A DNA stretch of 18,568 nucleotides, taken from the NCBI GenBank assembly GCA_021814855.1, contig JAKAHQ010000002.1, positions 1-18,568 of the forward strand. Direction: 5' to 3'. Positions 1 to 8,258 of this stretch are shown here, one piece after another. The translations under genes were made by a program, and so were the position numbers. Each line of letters opens with the position of its first letter. Position 1 is the stretch's first letter. The DNA is from Bacteroidota bacterium. Its GTDB lineage: Bacteria > Bacteroidota > Ignavibacteria > Ignavibacteriales > Melioribacteraceae. The notes beneath the pieces are model-generated. The model saw only the letters and a program-made list of their open reading frames with translations, was not told where the DNA came from and made no database searches.

Positions 1-131
1 CCGATCTGCTCTTAGTACACCCGAGATGGTTCTCACAAAAAAAATCATGTACTTAAAATAAATCCAATAGCTTATTTTTGATATGCGAATTTTGTTTATA
101 GAATTAAATCCAGGCATTTGAAATAATTATC

Positions 132-1274
132 GTGTTAAATTCAACAGTTGTTCCGAAAGATAAAAACAAGTTCAAGCCGGCCGGCACCGGCATAGGTCCT
201 TTGCAAAAAGAGAATCCCGCAGTTATTACTTGGAACCATGTGTGCGAAGAACATCCGTTCCCGGTGCTCATTGCAGATGCCGGGGATTTTTCAATTGTAA
301 ATGCAAACAAGGCAGCTTGCGCTTTTTACGGCTATATCAAAAAAAACTTTTTGAAACTAAAGCTTACGGATATAGATGCGGAGTCCAGGCAAAAATCTTA
401 TTTGCAGCTGTTAAAGGTTTACAAGCAGAAAAAATTTGTTGCTAAGCACAAATTAAAAAACGGGGAGGAAATAGAAGTTGAAGTATTCAACAGCACTTTT
501 GCCGCTGGCGAGCGTACCTTTTTCTCTTTGGCAATTGTTAAGCTTGAACAAAAGCCGGAATCCGTTACAGAAAAAGAAAAGCAGCTTGAAGATTTAAAAC
601 TTAGGTTTTTGTCCACTTCGTCGCATGAGTTTAGAACTCCTCTCACAACCATCCTTACATCTTCGGAAGTATTGCTGATGATCGGCAGATCATTGAGCGA
701 GGAAAAATTCGATGAATACATAATTCAAATTCAGAATGCCGTTATTTATATGACAAGCCTGCTCGATGATATTCTAACAATCAACAAAACCGAAACCGGT
801 AAATGGAAATTTAGCCCGGGCAAAGTCGATCTGTTGGACTTTTGCAATAAGATGATCGAAGAAGCTCAAAACATTGCCGCGCCGAATCACACGTTTAAAA
901 TTTATTATGAATCGAAAAACAACCATGCTATTTTGGATAAGAAATTATTGCATCACATACTTTCCAATCTTTTGTCGAACGCGGTAAAGTATTCGCCGGA
1001 CGGTGGCGAAATAACCATGAGGGTTAGAAATACAGAATCCGAAATCGAATTTATAATCTCCGATAACGGCATAGGCATTTCGAAAAAAGATCAGAATAAA
1101 TTGTTCGAAACATTCTACCGCGGAGAGAACATTGGCAAAATAGAAGGCACAGGGTTGGGACTTTCTATTGTGAAAAGATGCGTCGAATCTCACGGAGGAA
1201 AAATCTCATTTAGAAGTAAGGTTAACAACGGTTCCGTTTTTACCGTTTCGCTGCCGCTTATGACGGTTATTTGA
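132..1274 (+). CDS. Cytosolic PAS-domain sensor histidine kinase
   Basis: This is a 380-residue sensor histidine kinase that would autophosphorylate on His and pass the phosphate to a response regulator, most likely the one encoded next. An N-terminal PAS-like domain spans about residues 35-138 and is followed by a short charged linker. The HisKA dimerisation domain carries the H-box SSHEFRTP with the phospho-acceptor at His165. The HATPase domain shows the N-box (around Asn283), the G1 box DNGIG (311-315) and the G2 box GTGLGL (339-344), so all catalytic boxes are present. I see no signal peptide or membrane segment, so the signal is probably cytoplasmic. The start is a GTG. An in-frame stop at 105-107 leaves no ATG upstream, and no early internal ATG is in frame. 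The ligand of the PAS domain cannot be read from the sequence. Confidence 0.92.
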   Translation: MLNSTVVPKDKNKFKPAGTGIGPLQKENPAVITWNHVCEEHPFPVLIADAGDFSIVNANKAACAFYGYIKKNFLKLKLTDIDAESRQKSYLQLLKVYKQKKFVAKHKLKNGEEIEVEVFNSTFAAGERTFFSLAIVKLEQKPESVTEKEKQLEDLKLRFLSTSSHEFRTPLTTILTSSEVLLMIGRSLSEEKFDEYIIQIQNAVIYMTSLLDDILTINKTETGKWKFSPGKVDLLDFCNKMIEEAQNIAAPNHTFKIYYESKNNHAILDKKLLHHILSNLLSNAVKYSPDGGEITMRVRNTESEIEFIISDNGIGISKKDQNKLFETFYRGENIGKIEGTGLGLSIVKRCVESHGGKISFRSKVNNGSVFTVSLPLMTVI

Positions 1275-1321
1275 CTGCGGCGCGGAATGCGATTGGAATC
1301 ACAATTAAAAATTATTATACA

Positions 1322-2092
1322 ATGAAAAGAATTTTAGTTATCGAGGACGAAAAACCCGTAAGGACCGGCATCAAAGATTTATTGGAAATTAAAAACTATT
1401 TGGTTGATGCGGCAGAAGGCGGAGAGGAAGGATTGAAACTGGCCAAAGAAAACGCTCCGGACCTGATAATCTGTGATATTAAAATGCCGAATATGGACGG
1501 GTATGAAGTTTTAAAAAAATTAAACAAGGATGAAGTGCTGGCTTCTGTGCCTTTTATATTTTTAACCGCAAAGACCGAGATGACGGATCTGCGTTACGGA
1601 ATGAACCTGGGCGCAGACGATTATATCATAAAACCGTTTATGGCCGCAGACTTGTACAAAGCAATAGAAGTTCGGCTTAACAAAGTCGATTTGGCAAGAA
1701 AAAGCAATATCCAATCTCCCGTAGCCGCCGCTGCAGAAGTCGATCCTAAAAAAAATATGGACGAGCACTTATTTATCACCGACGGCAATAAACCGCAGTT
1801 TGTTAAAATACACGACATAGAATGCATTACAGCTTTTAATGAATACACCAACATATATCTCACAAACTCTAAAAAAGTTGTAATACGTAAATCATTAAGA
1901 GAATGGGAAGGCGTGTTGCCGGATACTATGTTTATTAGAATACATCGTTCTACAATAATCAATTTTGAACACGTTGACAGAGTTGAAAAATTTTACACAA
2001 GATCATACATGGTATATCTGAAAAACATTAAACAGCCATTTGTTATAAGCCAAAGATATCTTACCAAATTGAAAAAGAAGCTCTTCTTTTAA
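1322..2092 (+). CDS. Response regulator, REC-LytTR (LytR/AlgR type)
   Basis: This is a 256-residue transcriptional response regulator. The N-terminal receiver domain (residues 2-122) has the acidic pair Glu8/Asp9, the phospho-acceptor Asp52 in the CDIKMPNMDG segment, Thr82 and Lys104 in the IIKPF motif. An Ala/Lys-rich linker leads to a C-terminal LytTR DNA-binding domain (about 147-255), recognisable by the AFNEYTNIYL segment and by FIRIHRSTIIN. I chose the ATG at 1322, where the receiver domain begins. An in-frame TTG at 1271 overlaps the kinase stop but would add 17 residues with no family support. The gap of about 47 bp to the kinase and the shared direction imply one two-component operon. 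LytTR regulators often pair with membrane LytS-type kinases, and here the neighbour is a soluble HisKA kinase. The targets are unknown; the sugar locus immediately downstream is a natural candidate (inference). Confidence 0.92.
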   Translation: MKRILVIEDEKPVRTGIKDLLEIKNYLVDAAEGGEEGLKLAKENAPDLIICDIKMPNMDGYEVLKKLNKDEVLASVPFIFLTAKTEMTDLRYGMNLGADDYIIKPFMAADLYKAIEVRLNKVDLARKSNIQSPVAAAAEVDPKKNMDEHLFITDGNKPQFVKIHDIECITAFNEYTNIYLTNSKKVVIRKSLREWEGVLPDTMFIRIHRSTIINFEHVDRVEKFYTRSYMVYLKNIKQPFVISQRYLTKLKKKLFF

Positions 2093-2210
2093 GCGCCTTT
2101 CAACGTTAAAAATTTGTCAATCTCACAGCTTAATTAGTGCGTTTACTGCATTTAATTTAACACGGGTTTTATCTTTATTTAACTTAGATAGTAGTAATAT
2201 GGATTGGTTT

Positions 2211-2228
2211 ATTCATCGTTAAATGAAT
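2211..2228. promoter_or_regulatory. Inverted repeat upstream of the permease gene, possible operator
   Basis: The sequence ATTCAT-CGTTAA-ATGAAT has perfect 6-bp arms around a 6-bp spacer and ends 47 bp before the permease ATG, in the only sizeable gap (2093-2275) between the regulators and the sugar locus. Its place and symmetry suit a dimeric repressor or activator. Chance occurrence in AT-rich DNA is quite possible, and I recognise no specific regulator for it. The rest of the gap shows no convincing promoter or terminator. Confidence 0.22.
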
Positions 2229-2275
2229 TTAAAATATTTGCTGAAGCGCAGGCGTAAAACATAATCGGAATTTTT

Positions 2276-3601
2276 ATGACGACACATAGCGGTAAAAATC
2301 AGGATTCATCAAATAATTATTTTTTGTCTATTACTATAATCGGCGTATTGTTCTTCATCTTCGGATTTGTAACATGGTTGAACGGCTCGTTAATTCCATT
2401 CTTAAAAATTGCATGCGAACTCAACCAGGTTGAAGCTTACTTGGTAACGCTTGCGTTCTATATCTCTTATACGGTAATGGCATTGCCAATGTCCGCGGTT
2501 CTGCAAAAAACAGGTTATAAGAACGGAATGGTGTTGGGATTAATAGCTATGTCCGCAGGCGCGCTAATATTTATTCCGGCTGCGCAAACTAGAACTTATG
2601 CGCTGTTCCTTCTTGGACTTTTTGTAATGGGCGGCGGATTAACAATTCTTCAAACCGCTTCCAATCCTTACATTGTTGTGCTTGGCCCCAAAGAAAGCGC
2701 GGCTGTAAGAATTAGTTTTATGGGGGTAGCGAATAAATTTGCCGGCATACTTAGTCCGCTGGTTTTTACCGCCATTATGCTGCACGGCATGGAAAAATTC
2801 AGCGATGTTAACCTTAGTCTTATGGACGCTTCTCAAAAAGCTGCGGCGTTTAATGAACTGGCTTCCAGATTAATACTTCCTTATGTAACAATGGCTGTTA
2901 TACTTCTTCTTTTAGCTGCCATGGTAAAATTTTCTCCGTTACCGGAAATAGAAAGCGGCGAAGAAGACAGCATTAAAAGTAATGCAAATGCTAAGACCAA
3001 CGTTATGCAATTTCCGCATCTTGTACTCGGCGCCGTTGCGCTCTTTTTCTATGTGGGAGTTGAAGTAATTGCCGGCGATACAATCGGAATGTACGGCAAA
3101 AATCTTGGAATCGAATTCTTTGGGAAACTAACATCATATACAATGGCTTTCATGGTTCTTGGTTATATGCTCGGCATCATCTCCATACCAAGATTTATCA
3201 AACAGGAAAAAGCTCTAATCTTTTCTGCAGTGTTAGGACTTGTATTCAGTTTTGGCGTGATATTAACTTCAACTAAAAGCGCCGGAATTTCAAGCGCGGT
3301 ATTCGGATGGATGGGAATCCCTGCAATTCCGGATTCTGTATTTTTTCTTGCGCTACTTGGTTTAGCCAACGCAATGGTTTGGCCGGCGCTGTGGCCGTTA
3401 GCTTTGGAAGGACTTGGAAAGTTTACCAAGATTGGTTCTGCTATACTCATTATGGGAATTGCAGGCGGAGCTATTCTTCCGCCGTTGTACGGTGTGCTTT
3501 CAAGTAATTATTCACCGCAGAATTCGTATTTAATTCTTTTGCCGTCTTATTTATTTATTCTTTATTACTCGCTTATAGGCCATAAAAAACGTAAGTGGTA
3601 A
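2276..3601 (+). CDS. MFS sugar permease, FucP/GluP/NagP family
   Basis: This is a 441-residue inner-membrane proton-coupled sugar permease of the major facilitator superfamily with about 12 hydrophobic segments and a polar central loop (about 220-245). It strongly resembles the glucose/galactose (GluP) and N-acetylglucosamine (NagP) branch of the fucose permease family. Diagnostic stretches are FFIFGFVTWLNGSLIPF (26-42), LQTASNPYIVVLGP (125-138), FYVGVEVIAGDTIGMYG (258-274) and GIAGGAILPPLYG (394-406). Gln126 lies where, from memory, E. coli FucP has its functional Glu, which argues for the GluP/NagP side of the family. The exact sugar cannot be read from the sequence. The next genes (NagB-like fusion, ROK kinases) make an amino sugar such as GlcNAc or glucosamine the best guess. 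The gene ends 79 bp before the next start with no visible terminator, so cotranscription is likely. Confidence 0.9.
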   Translation: MTTHSGKNQDSSNNYFLSITIIGVLFFIFGFVTWLNGSLIPFLKIACELNQVEAYLVTLAFYISYTVMALPMSAVLQKTGYKNGMVLGLIAMSAGALIFIPAAQTRTYALFLLGLFVMGGGLTILQTASNPYIVVLGPKESAAVRISFMGVANKFAGILSPLVFTAIMLHGMEKFSDVNLSLMDASQKAAAFNELASRLILPYVTMAVILLLLAAMVKFSPLPEIESGEEDSIKSNANAKTNVMQFPHLVLGAVALFFYVGVEVIAGDTIGMYGKNLGIEFFGKLTSYTMAFMVLGYMLGIISIPRFIKQEKALIFSAVLGLVFSFGVILTSTKSAGISSAVFGWMGIPAIPDSVFFLALLGLANAMVWPALWPLALEGLGKFTKIGSAILIMGIAGGAILPPLYGVLSSNYSPQNSYLILLPSYLFILYYSLIGHKKRKW

Positions 3602-3680
3602 TAAAATAATTCGGCATATGATTTTTGGATGAGAATGTAAACAGTAAAAGAAAATTAAATTAGAAAGAAGTTAGAACAAA

Positions 3681-6101
3681 ATGGTTCGTAAAAAAGCAAC
3701 TAAGAAGTCGGGGGACAAAGGAAAGAAAAAAATGTATGAAGGTTTAAACGATAACAAAAATATAGAGAGCTTATCAAAAGTTGAGCAATACTATCTTTCA
3801 AATTCCGGTAAAAAAATAATTTATTCGCCCACTGAAAAAATACCGGTTATTCAAGTCAATAGTTTTCCCGAACTCGGGCGGTTAACGGCATTGAGGTTTA
3901 TCGAGTGGGTTCAAAAAAATCCCGGCGGAGTAATTTCACTTCCCACCGGTAAAACGCCCGAACATTTTATTAAATGGACGGCTCTCTTTCTTAAAAACTG
4001 GGATAAGAAAGAGGTTATAGAAATATTTGAGCGGGTAGGAATTGACCGCTCGATTGTTCCGGACATGCGGAGTTTACGCTTTGTTCAGATTGACGAGTTT
4101 TATCCCATCGATTCGTTTCAGCATAACAGCTTTTATTATTACATACAAAAATTCTATTTCCAAAATTTTAATCTCGATCCTGCCAAGGCGCTTCTTATAA
4201 ATATAAATGAAATAGGCACAGCCGAAGATCTTCCGCTTAACCAGGTCTTCCCGGAAAAAGTTGTTGACCTTTCGCTTAGAACAAGATGGGCAAGCAACCG
4301 CCTGGAAAGAATTCAAAAAAGAACAATTGAGATTGTAGACGAGTTTTGCACCAACTATGAAAAGAAAATTAGAGAGATGGGCGGAATCGGTTTCTTCCTC
4401 GGCGGAATTGGGCCGGACGGACATATCGGTTTTAATATTCAAGGGAGCGACCATTTTTCTACAACGCGGCTTATCACTACTAATTATGAAACGCAGGCGG
4501 CAGCTTCCAGCGATCTTGGCGGAATCGAAATTGCGCGCAACAGACTTGTAATAACTATCGGTTTGGATACAATTGTTTACAACAAAGACGCCGTTGCAAT
4601 AATTACCGCCGCGGGCGAGGCCAAAGCCAATATCGTTCGAGATTCTATTGAAAGCGCGGCGACAAATAAATATCCGGCAACGGTTTTGCAAAACTTACCA
4701 AACTCAAGATTTTACCTAACCCAAGGAGCTTCTCTTAGGTTAAAAGAACGCCGCTACGCCGACATGGAAAACGAAGAATCGCTTTCGCAATTCTCAATCG
4801 AAAGATCAATCATTAATCTGGCGGTGGAAAAACAAAAAGAAGTTACGGCATTATCGGATGAGGATTACAAGTCCGATAAGTTTGGAAAACTGATTCTAGA
4901 ACGCACCGGGAAAAATGCCGCATCAATAAACGAATCGATTTGTAATTCCATATACGAACGCTTTATCAAGGGTATCTCTTTGGTAGAAAACGAAACGATT
5001 CTTCATACCGCGCCGCATCACGATGATATTATGCTCGGCTATCTTCCTTACATCGTTCATTTGGTAAGACAGGCAACAAACAATCATCACTTTGTAACAT
5101 TAACCAGCGGATTTACGGCAGTTACAAATTCTTACATGCTCAACTTGATGGAAAATGTAAAAGAGCATCTGGCTAACGATGAATTTAAATCGCGGTTCTC
5201 GGATAAATATTTTGATCCGGCATTCCAGGTAGGAAAGAATAAAGATGTTAGTTTATTCCTGGATGGATTAGCTGCGCGAAGCCGGACAATGAAAAGAGAA
5301 GCCGCCGCAAGAAGAATGCTTCGCAACATAATAGAAATTTACGAAGAAGATAACCTTGTTTATCTGACGGACCGCGTTGAGGAATTGATAAACTATTTTA
5401 AAACTCAGTACCCGGGCAAGAAAGATATTCCGCACGTACAAAAGCTTAAAGGAATGTTGAGAGAGTGGGAAGAAGAAATTATCTGGGCGTATTTCGGTTT
5501 TAATAACGAGAACGTTTCTCACATGCGTCTCGGGTTTTACCAGGGCGAAATTTTTACCGAGAATCCTGAAATGAACCGCGACGTTCTTCCGGTATTGGAA
5601 CTGCTGCGTAAAGTTAAACCGTCGGTAATTACTGTAGCGTTAGATCCTGAAGGAAGCGGACCGGATACTCATTACAAGGTGCTTCAGGCAGTTAGTGAAG
5701 CCCTTCGATTATACCAGAAGGAAGCCGATCTTTCCAAATTAAAAATTTGGGGATACCGGAATATTTGGTACCGCTTTCATCCCGCGGAGGCAAATATATA
5801 TGTGCCAGTCAGTTTAAACTCTTTCGCAATTTTGGAAAATACATTTATGAACAGCTACGGCTCTCAAAAAGATGCCAGCTTTCCAAGCTATGAATACGAT
5901 GGACCGTTTTATAGGTTAGCTCAAAATATTCAGGTAGACCAGTTCAGAACTATAAGATTATGTCTCGGCAAAGACTTCTTTATAAATCACCCGGTACCGC
6001 GTGTTAGGGCCACACACGGAATGGTGTATTTAAAAGAAATGACTCTTGAAGAGTTCTTCACCAAATCGATTGAGATAAAAAAACTCACTGAGAGTTTGTG
6101 A
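3681..6101 (+). CDS. nagB: NagB-like glucosamine-6-P deaminase / PIG-L (LmbE)-like deacetylase fusion
   Basis: This 806-residue two-domain protein has no signal peptide and is presumably cytoplasmic. Residues about 55-355 are a NagB-type sugar-phosphate isomerase/deaminase domain. They include the phosphate loop SLPTGKTP (86-93), IDEF (137-140, Asp138/Glu139 of the catalytic region) and GIGPDGHIGF (242-251, Asp246 and His248). In E. coli NagB this last motif continues FNEP, where the Glu supports the catalytic His; here it reads FNIQ, so Glu is replaced by Ile253. Residues about 435-800 are PIG-L/LmbE-like. The usual SPHPDDE is APHHDDI (444-450), keeping the expected zinc ligands His446 and Asp449 and the base Asp448, with His664 in PDTH as a likely third ligand. 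A helical, charged insertion (about 487-605) splits the PIG-L domain. The start at 3681 gives a Lys-rich N-terminus; an ATG at 3732 preceded by a GGAAAG is an alternative. It could convert GlcNAc-6-P through GlcN-6-P to Fru-6-P, but activity is unproven. Confidence 0.85.
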   Translation: MVRKKATKKSGDKGKKKMYEGLNDNKNIESLSKVEQYYLSNSGKKIIYSPTEKIPVIQVNSFPELGRLTALRFIEWVQKNPGGVISLPTGKTPEHFIKWTALFLKNWDKKEVIEIFERVGIDRSIVPDMRSLRFVQIDEFYPIDSFQHNSFYYYIQKFYFQNFNLDPAKALLININEIGTAEDLPLNQVFPEKVVDLSLRTRWASNRLERIQKRTIEIVDEFCTNYEKKIREMGGIGFFLGGIGPDGHIGFNIQGSDHFSTTRLITTNYETQAAASSDLGGIEIARNRLVITIGLDTIVYNKDAVAIITAAGEAKANIVRDSIESAATNKYPATVLQNLPNSRFYLTQGASLRLKERRYADMENEESLSQFSIERSIINLAVEKQKEVTALSDEDYKSDKFGKLILERTGKNAASINESICNSIYERFIKGISLVENETILHTAPHHDDIMLGYLPYIVHLVRQATNNHHFVTLTSGFTAVTNSYMLNLMENVKEHLANDEFKSRFSDKYFDPAFQVGKNKDVSLFLDGLAARSRTMKREAAARRMLRNIIEIYEEDNLVYLTDRVEELINYFKTQYPGKKDIPHVQKLKGMLREWEEEIIWAYFGFNNENVSHMRLGFYQGEIFTENPEMNRDVLPVLELLRKVKPSVITVALDPEGSGPDTHYKVLQAVSEALRLYQKEADLSKLKIWGYRNIWYRFHPAEANIYVPVSLNSFAILENTFMNSYGSQKDASFPSYEYDGPFYRLAQNIQVDQFRTIRLCLGKDFFINHPVPRVRATHGMVYLKEMTLEEFFTKSIEIKKLTESL

Positions 6102-6184
6102 GAATAGTCGTCATGAAAATTTTAGTCGCAAAATTTAGAAGGTCAAAATATAAATATGAAATTTCCGGTTGAACAAAGGCAGTT

Positions 6185-7210
6185 ATGAATTCTACCCAAG
6201 TAGTTTTAGGCATCGATATTGGCGGTACAAATACCGTTTTTGGTTTGGTTGACGAAAACGGCAAGACATATTATAAAAGAGAAATTCCAACCGAGGCGAA
6301 TCTTCCCGCGGATCTTTTGTTTTTAAGATTGTTCAAAGCATTTAATTCGGATTTTAAAAATCTGCAACATGAACTTGAATTAGTAGGAATAGGAGTCGGC
6401 GCGCCGTCTGCAAATTTTTTTACCGGTACAATCGAGAATCCGAGTAATTTTAATTGGGGCCGAGTTAACGTAGTCAAAATAATTTCGGAATATTATTCTT
6501 TGCCGGCGCTTGTAACAAATGATGCAAACATAGCCGCAATCGGCGAGATGGTATACGGTACCGCCAAAGGGCTTGATAATTTTATTCTTATAACCCTTGG
6601 CACCGGGCTTGGGAGTGGCATTGTGGTAAACGGAGATGTTGTCTACGGCAGCGACGGGTTTGCCGGAGAGATAGGCCATACAATTGTAGAAGAGAACGGC
6701 CGTCATTGCAACTGCGGCAGAAAAGGATGCTTGGAAACTTATGTGTCTGCCAGCGGAATTTGCAGAACTGTCTTTGAGCTTCTCGCGGTGCATAACGATA
6801 AAAGCATATTAAGAGAATTCTCATTCGACAGTCTTACATCTAAACTTATTCAGCAGTCCGCAATGAGCGGAGACAAAATTGCAAATCTTGCTTTTGAAAT
6901 AACCGGCGAAAAATTAGGCAAAGCATTGGCAAACAGCGTGGCTCATTTAAGTCCGGAAGCCATAATACTTTTTGGCGGCTTAGCGTTATCCGGAGATTTG
7001 CTAATTACCCCGGTGAAAAAACATTTGGAAGAAAATCTGTTATCGATATATAAAGGTAAAGTAAAAGTAATGACTTCCAGCTTAATGGAATCGGAAAATG
7101 CTGCGCTGCTTGGCGCTGCATCAATTATATGGAAGGAACTTGGCGGAGGTAAAACTCTCTCCAATTCAGAGTTAAAAACCAAAAACGCTAATTTGCATCA
7201 ACTCAAATAA
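6185..7210 (+). CDS. ROK-family sugar kinase (glucokinase/NagK type), intact motifs
   Basis: This 341-residue cytoplasmic ROK-family protein would phosphorylate a hexose or amino sugar at C6 using ATP. The N-terminal phosphate-binding motif is GIDIGGTN (9-16). The catalytic Asp113 lies in TNDAN, the second phosphate motif is LGTGLGSG (138-145), the sugar/metal motif GEIGHT contains Glu162 and His165, and the zinc-binding CNCGRKGC carries Cys175, Cys177 and Cys182. The adenosine-side glycines appear as LFGG (262-265). No N-terminal helix-turn-helix is present, so this is a kinase and not a ROK repressor. The ATG start gives the usual N-terminus directly before the phosphate motif. The last 20 or so residues are a low-complexity polar tail absent from the next gene's product. 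Its place after the permease and NagB fusion suggests N-acetylglucosamine, glucosamine or glucose as substrate; the sequence alone does not decide. Confidence 0.9.
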   Translation: MNSTQVVLGIDIGGTNTVFGLVDENGKTYYKREIPTEANLPADLLFLRLFKAFNSDFKNLQHELELVGIGVGAPSANFFTGTIENPSNFNWGRVNVVKIISEYYSLPALVTNDANIAAIGEMVYGTAKGLDNFILITLGTGLGSGIVVNGDVVYGSDGFAGEIGHTIVEENGRHCNCGRKGCLETYVSASGICRTVFELLAVHNDKSILREFSFDSLTSKLIQQSAMSGDKIANLAFEITGEKLGKALANSVAHLSPEAIILFGGLALSGDLLITPVKKHLEENLLSIYKGKVKVMTSSLMESENAALLGAASIIWKELGGGKTLSNSELKTKNANLHQLK

Positions 7211-7223
7211 TCTAGGAAAGATT

Positions 7224-8210
7224 ATGTCAGCAAAAAAAGTTACGCTTGGAATTGAAATTGGTGGAATGAATACTTCCTTCGGATTGGTAGACACATCCGG
7301 CAATAGTTTTTTGGAAAGTAAAATTCCAACCAAACCGAACGAATCGCCGGAATCGTTGTTCGAGAGATTGTTTAAAAAATTTACAAAGATATACAAAGAA
7401 AATTCCGGCAAATACGAACTGCTTGGAATAGGAATTGGAGCGCCAAGCGCAAATTATTATAAAGGAACCGTAGAATACTCTTCCAATCTTAATTGGGTTT
7501 ATGTTAACATAAAAGATATAGTAAGAAGATATTACGATCTGCCGATTGTAATTGCCAACGACGCAAATGCCGCGGCATTAGGTGAAATGAAATTCGGCGT
7601 TGCAAAGAGAATGAAAAATTTCATTCAGCTTACTTTGAGCCGCGGTTTTGGAAGCGGCATAGTTGTTAATGGAAATATTGTTTACGGAAGCGACGGCTTT
7701 GCGGGAGAGATTGGACATACTATAGTAGAGAAAAACGGTCGCTCTTGCGGATGCGGAAGAAGAGGATGTCTTGAAACCTATGTTTCTACCGGCGGACTAA
7801 TCAGAACTTACTACGAGCTTCTTTCTAAGTCGAATGAAATTAGCGTGCTCAAAGAATTTCGCCCTAACGAACTTACATCGGATTTGATTTATAAAGCCGC
7901 GAGGAACGGAGATAAACTGGCAATTGCAGCTTTTGAGTACACAGGGCAAATATTAGGAGAAGCACTTGCAAATGTTGTAGCGTACCTTAGCCCGGAAGCA
8001 ATAATCTTATCCGAAGGAATTGCCGTGGCGGGAGATCTGTTGCTTACCCCCACAAAAGAACACATGGAAAAAAATATGTTGAATCTGTTCAAAGGTAAAG
8101 TTGAAATATTACTTTCCGGCCTGGTGAAAGGCAACGTGGCAATTCTTGGAGCCAGCGCATTAATATGGCATGAAATACATAAAGAAACCAAAGCAAGCGG
8201 AAGGAATTAA
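7224..8210 (+). CDS. ROK-family paralogue with degenerate ATP-binding motifs (possible pseudokinase)
   Basis: This 328-residue ROK protein aligns without gaps to its upstream neighbour over at least the first 290 residues, with clearly more than half the positions identical by eye, so the two are tandem duplicates. The sugar and zinc side is kept: Asp113 in ANDAN, GEIGHT (161-166, His165) and CGCGRRGC (175-182). The ATP side is altered at three separate motifs. DIGGTN is EIGGMN (11-16), LGTGLGSG is LSRGFGSG (138-145), and the adenosine-side FGG is SEG (263-265). Such changes would be expected to weaken or abolish ATP use, while the rest of the frame is intact and has good reading-frame integrity, so it is not simply a decaying pseudogene. 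It starts 13 bp after the previous stop with an AGGAAAG ribosome site. A sugar-binding regulatory subunit or heterodimer partner is an inference; altered nucleotide use is another option. Confidence 0.88.
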   Translation: MSAKKVTLGIEIGGMNTSFGLVDTSGNSFLESKIPTKPNESPESLFERLFKKFTKIYKENSGKYELLGIGIGAPSANYYKGTVEYSSNLNWVYVNIKDIVRRYYDLPIVIANDANAAALGEMKFGVAKRMKNFIQLTLSRGFGSGIVVNGNIVYGSDGFAGEIGHTIVEKNGRSCGCGRRGCLETYVSTGGLIRTYYELLSKSNEISVLKEFRPNELTSDLIYKAARNGDKLAIAAFEYTGQILGEALANVVAYLSPEAIILSEGIAVAGDLLLTPTKEHMEKNMLNLFKGKVEILLSGLVKGNVAILGASALIWHEIHKETKASGRN

Positions 8211-8258
8211 TTGTTGGCCGCAACGATTGATCTTTGATTTATACCATTTGGAGATAAA

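Noticed and set aside
73..104. Promoter-like elements before the kinase: TATTTTTG (73-80), matching the Bacteroidetes TAnnTTTG box, and TTGATA (78-83) with TAGAAT (99-104)
   Set aside because: The TAnnTTTG match lacks a clear upstream TTTG element, and the other pair has a short 15-bp spacer. In AT-rich DNA neither is strong enough to call.
1271..1321. TTG start for the response regulator overlapping the kinase stop codon
   Set aside because: It would add 17 residues before the receiver domain with no family support. The ATG at 1322 gives the standard N-terminus.
4074..4691. Minus-strand open frame of 205 codons
   Set aside because: It is antisense to the NagB-like domain, whose catalytic motifs lie in the + frame. 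It has no recognisable domain.
6113..6188. Two tiny open frames (19 and 10 residues) just before the first ROK gene, the second overlapping its ATG
   Set aside because: They are very short and lack a clear ribosome site, recognisable motif or leader-peptide pattern. Chance is the simplest explanation.
6185..8210. Interpretation of the ROK proteins as transcriptional repressors (NagC/Mlc type)
   Set aside because: Neither has an N-terminal helix-turn-helix; both begin directly with the phosphate-binding motif region.
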